Part shown: one piece after another, positions 23,022 to 24,107 of the stretch | How positions within the stretch are numbered: the stretch's first letter is position 1 | Layout of the letters: each line of letters starts with the position of its first letter | NCBI GenBank assembly: GCA_018370615.1 | Contig: JAGZAC010000002.1 | Coordinates: 1-24,107, forward strand | Length of the DNA: 24,107 nucleotides | Direction: 5' to 3' | Source: Clostridiales bacterium | GTDB lineage: Bacteria; Bacillota; Clostridia; Oscillospirales; CAG-272 | Position numbers and translations under genes: made by a program | Notes under the pieces: model-generated | What the model saw: only the letters and a program-made list of their open reading frames with translations | Database searches by the model: none | Told to the model about the DNA's origin: nothing

Positions 23022-24107
23022 TTATGCCAGAACAAACCGATGGAACGTCTTTTTCCCTTTTTTCACAATAAGGCCGTCCTCCGGGATGTCAGCCATATTC
23101 ACAGAAGCGGTAAATCCTTCTGCTTTTACATCTCCTACTAAAATACCACCGCCGGCAATCAGGCGTTTTGCCTCCGCCTTCGAGGGCGCAAGGCCGGCCT
23201 TCACCAGCATATCGGACACCAGGATTGTACCATCTGTAAAGTCCTCTGCTGCTAGAGTAGTTGTAGGCATATTCTCCGCCATGCCACCGGCTGCAAACAC
23301 AGCTTTCGCCGCCGCCAGCGCCTTGTCTGCCTCTTCCTTACCGTGGATCAAATTGGTGACCTCCCAGGCCAGCCGCTCTTTTGCCGCATTCAGTTCGGCC
23401 CCCTCCAGCTTTTCATATTCTGCAATTTCGGAAAGCTCCATAAAGGTGAGCATTTTCATGCAACTGATAACATCGGCGTCATCAATGTTTCTCCAGTATT
23501 GAAAGAATTCGTAAGGAGACACCTTTTCCGGATCCAGCCACAGGGCTCCTTTTTCCGTTTTACCCATCTTCTTCCCTTCGCTGGTCAGCAGGAGCTTGAA
23601 GGTAAGGCCATACGCCTCCTTCCCAGTTTTGCGCCGGATGAGCTCCACCCCGGCGATAATGTTGGACCACTGGTCGTCTCCGCCAGTTTCCAGCACACAG
23701 TCATATTCCTGATTGAGCCGATAGAAGTCATAGGCCTGCATGATCATATAGTTAAATTCCAAAAAGGTCAGGCCCTTCTCCATCCTGGATTTGTAGCATT
23801 CGGCGGCCAGCATTCTGTTTACGGTAAAGTGGGTGCCTACCTCCCGAAGGAAATCCACATAGTTCAAATCCAGCAGCCAGTCGCCGTTATTGACAAAAAT
23901 GGCCTTCCCATCGCTGGTGTCAATAAACTTTGCCATCTGCTTTTTGAAATTTTCGATATTCCCAGCAATTTCTTCTTTTGTCATCATGCGGCGCATGTCG
24001 TTTTTGCCGGAAGGATCTCCGATCATCGCCGTGCCGCCACCGAAAATGGCAATGGGACGGTGTCCCGCCCGCTGCAAATGGGCCATCACCTTCATCTGGA
24101 TAAAATG
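23022..24107 (-). CDS. tyrS: Tyrosyl-tRNA synthetase, 5' end outside window
   Basis: The last 361 residues of a class I aminoacyl-tRNA synthetase that charges tRNA-Tyr. The visible protein begins [20 protein letters not shown], just inside the HIGH-like motif, so about 45-50 N-terminal residues lie beyond 24107. [25 protein letters not shown] (tyrosine binding) and [15 protein letters not shown] (the KMSKS loop in its KMGKT form usual for TyrS) are intact. The C-terminal S4-like domain ([23 protein letters not shown]) binds tRNA. It heads the visible run tyrS, HAD, murB, whiA, dnaE. A T-box leader would be expected further upstream in Firmicutes but is outside the window. Confidence 0.97.
   Translation of the reverse strand, partial: HFIQMKVMAHLQRAGHRPIAIFGGGTAMIGDPSGKNDMRRMMTKEEIAGNIENFKKQMAKFIDTSDGKAIFVNNGDWLLDLNYVDFLREVGTHFTVNRMLAAECYKSRMEKGLTFLEFNYMIMQAYDFYRLNQEYDCVLETGGDDQWSNIIAGVELIRRKTGKEAYGLTFKLLLTSEGKKMGKTEKGALWLDPEKVSPYEFFQYWRNIDDADVISCMKMLTFMELSEIAEYEKLEGAELNAAKERLAWEVTNLIHGKEEADKALAAAKAVFAAGGMAENMPTTTLAAEDFTDGTILVSDMLVKAGLAPSKAEAKRLIAGGGILVGDVKAEGFTASVNMADIPEDGLIVKKGKKTFHRFVLA

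Overview
The window looks like chromosomal DNA of an endospore-forming member of the Bacillota, class Clostridia, probably from the Oscillospirales/Ruminococcaceae side. The reasons are spoIVB, sigG and spoIVA within about 4 kb, strong AGGAGG-type ribosome binding sites, TTGACA-17-TATAAT-type promoters, an E. coli-type DnaE next to WhiA, and a structured GC-rich inverted repeat (CCTCCCC...GGGGAGG) of a kind I associate with genomes of that group. I see no phage, integrase, transposase, IS element or CRISPR array. Most of it is core genome with a few accessory genes on the left.

Layout, left to right. (1) 1-415: 5' part of a GH1 beta-glucosidase on the minus strand, cut by the window edge. (2) 496-5149: a drug-efflux-like module, with a TetR regulator divergent from a two-gene operon of an MMPL/RND transporter and a secreted YhgE-like heptad-repeat protein. 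(3) 5172-5448: two facing copies of a hairpin repeat. (4) 5454-7175: an Lsa-type ABC-F ribosome-protection gene behind a strong promoter, a six-codon leader peptide and what looks like a transcription attenuator. (5) 7256-7692: two tRNA-Leu genes (GAG, CAG) and a possible short divergent transcript. (6) 7705-9084: purA with its promoter. (7) 9204-13467: sporulation genes spoIVB, sigG and spoIVA, with a small nucleotidyltransferase between sigG and spoIVA. (8) 13530-17023: a DUF4430-type lipoprotein, a small membrane protein and a class A penicillin-binding protein. (9) 17158-24107: a tightly packed minus-strand run transcribed tyrS, HAD nucleotidase, murB, whiA, dnaE.

The most notable observations are these. 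murB carries a single in-frame TGA at codon 248 of 302, where a conserved glycine is expected, with intact homology on both sides and a TGATG coupling to whiA. The ABC-F leader has mutually exclusive pairings centred on its leader peptide. A terminator-like hairpin behind the PBP gene also holds the ribosome binding site of the next gene. The WhiA is short and appears to lack its first homing-endonuclease-like lobe. rapZ and yvcK are absent from between murB and whiA. The facing repeats show compensatory stem changes. No clearly new multi-gene system was found; the closest candidates are the ABC-F leader and the RND/heptad-repeat pair.
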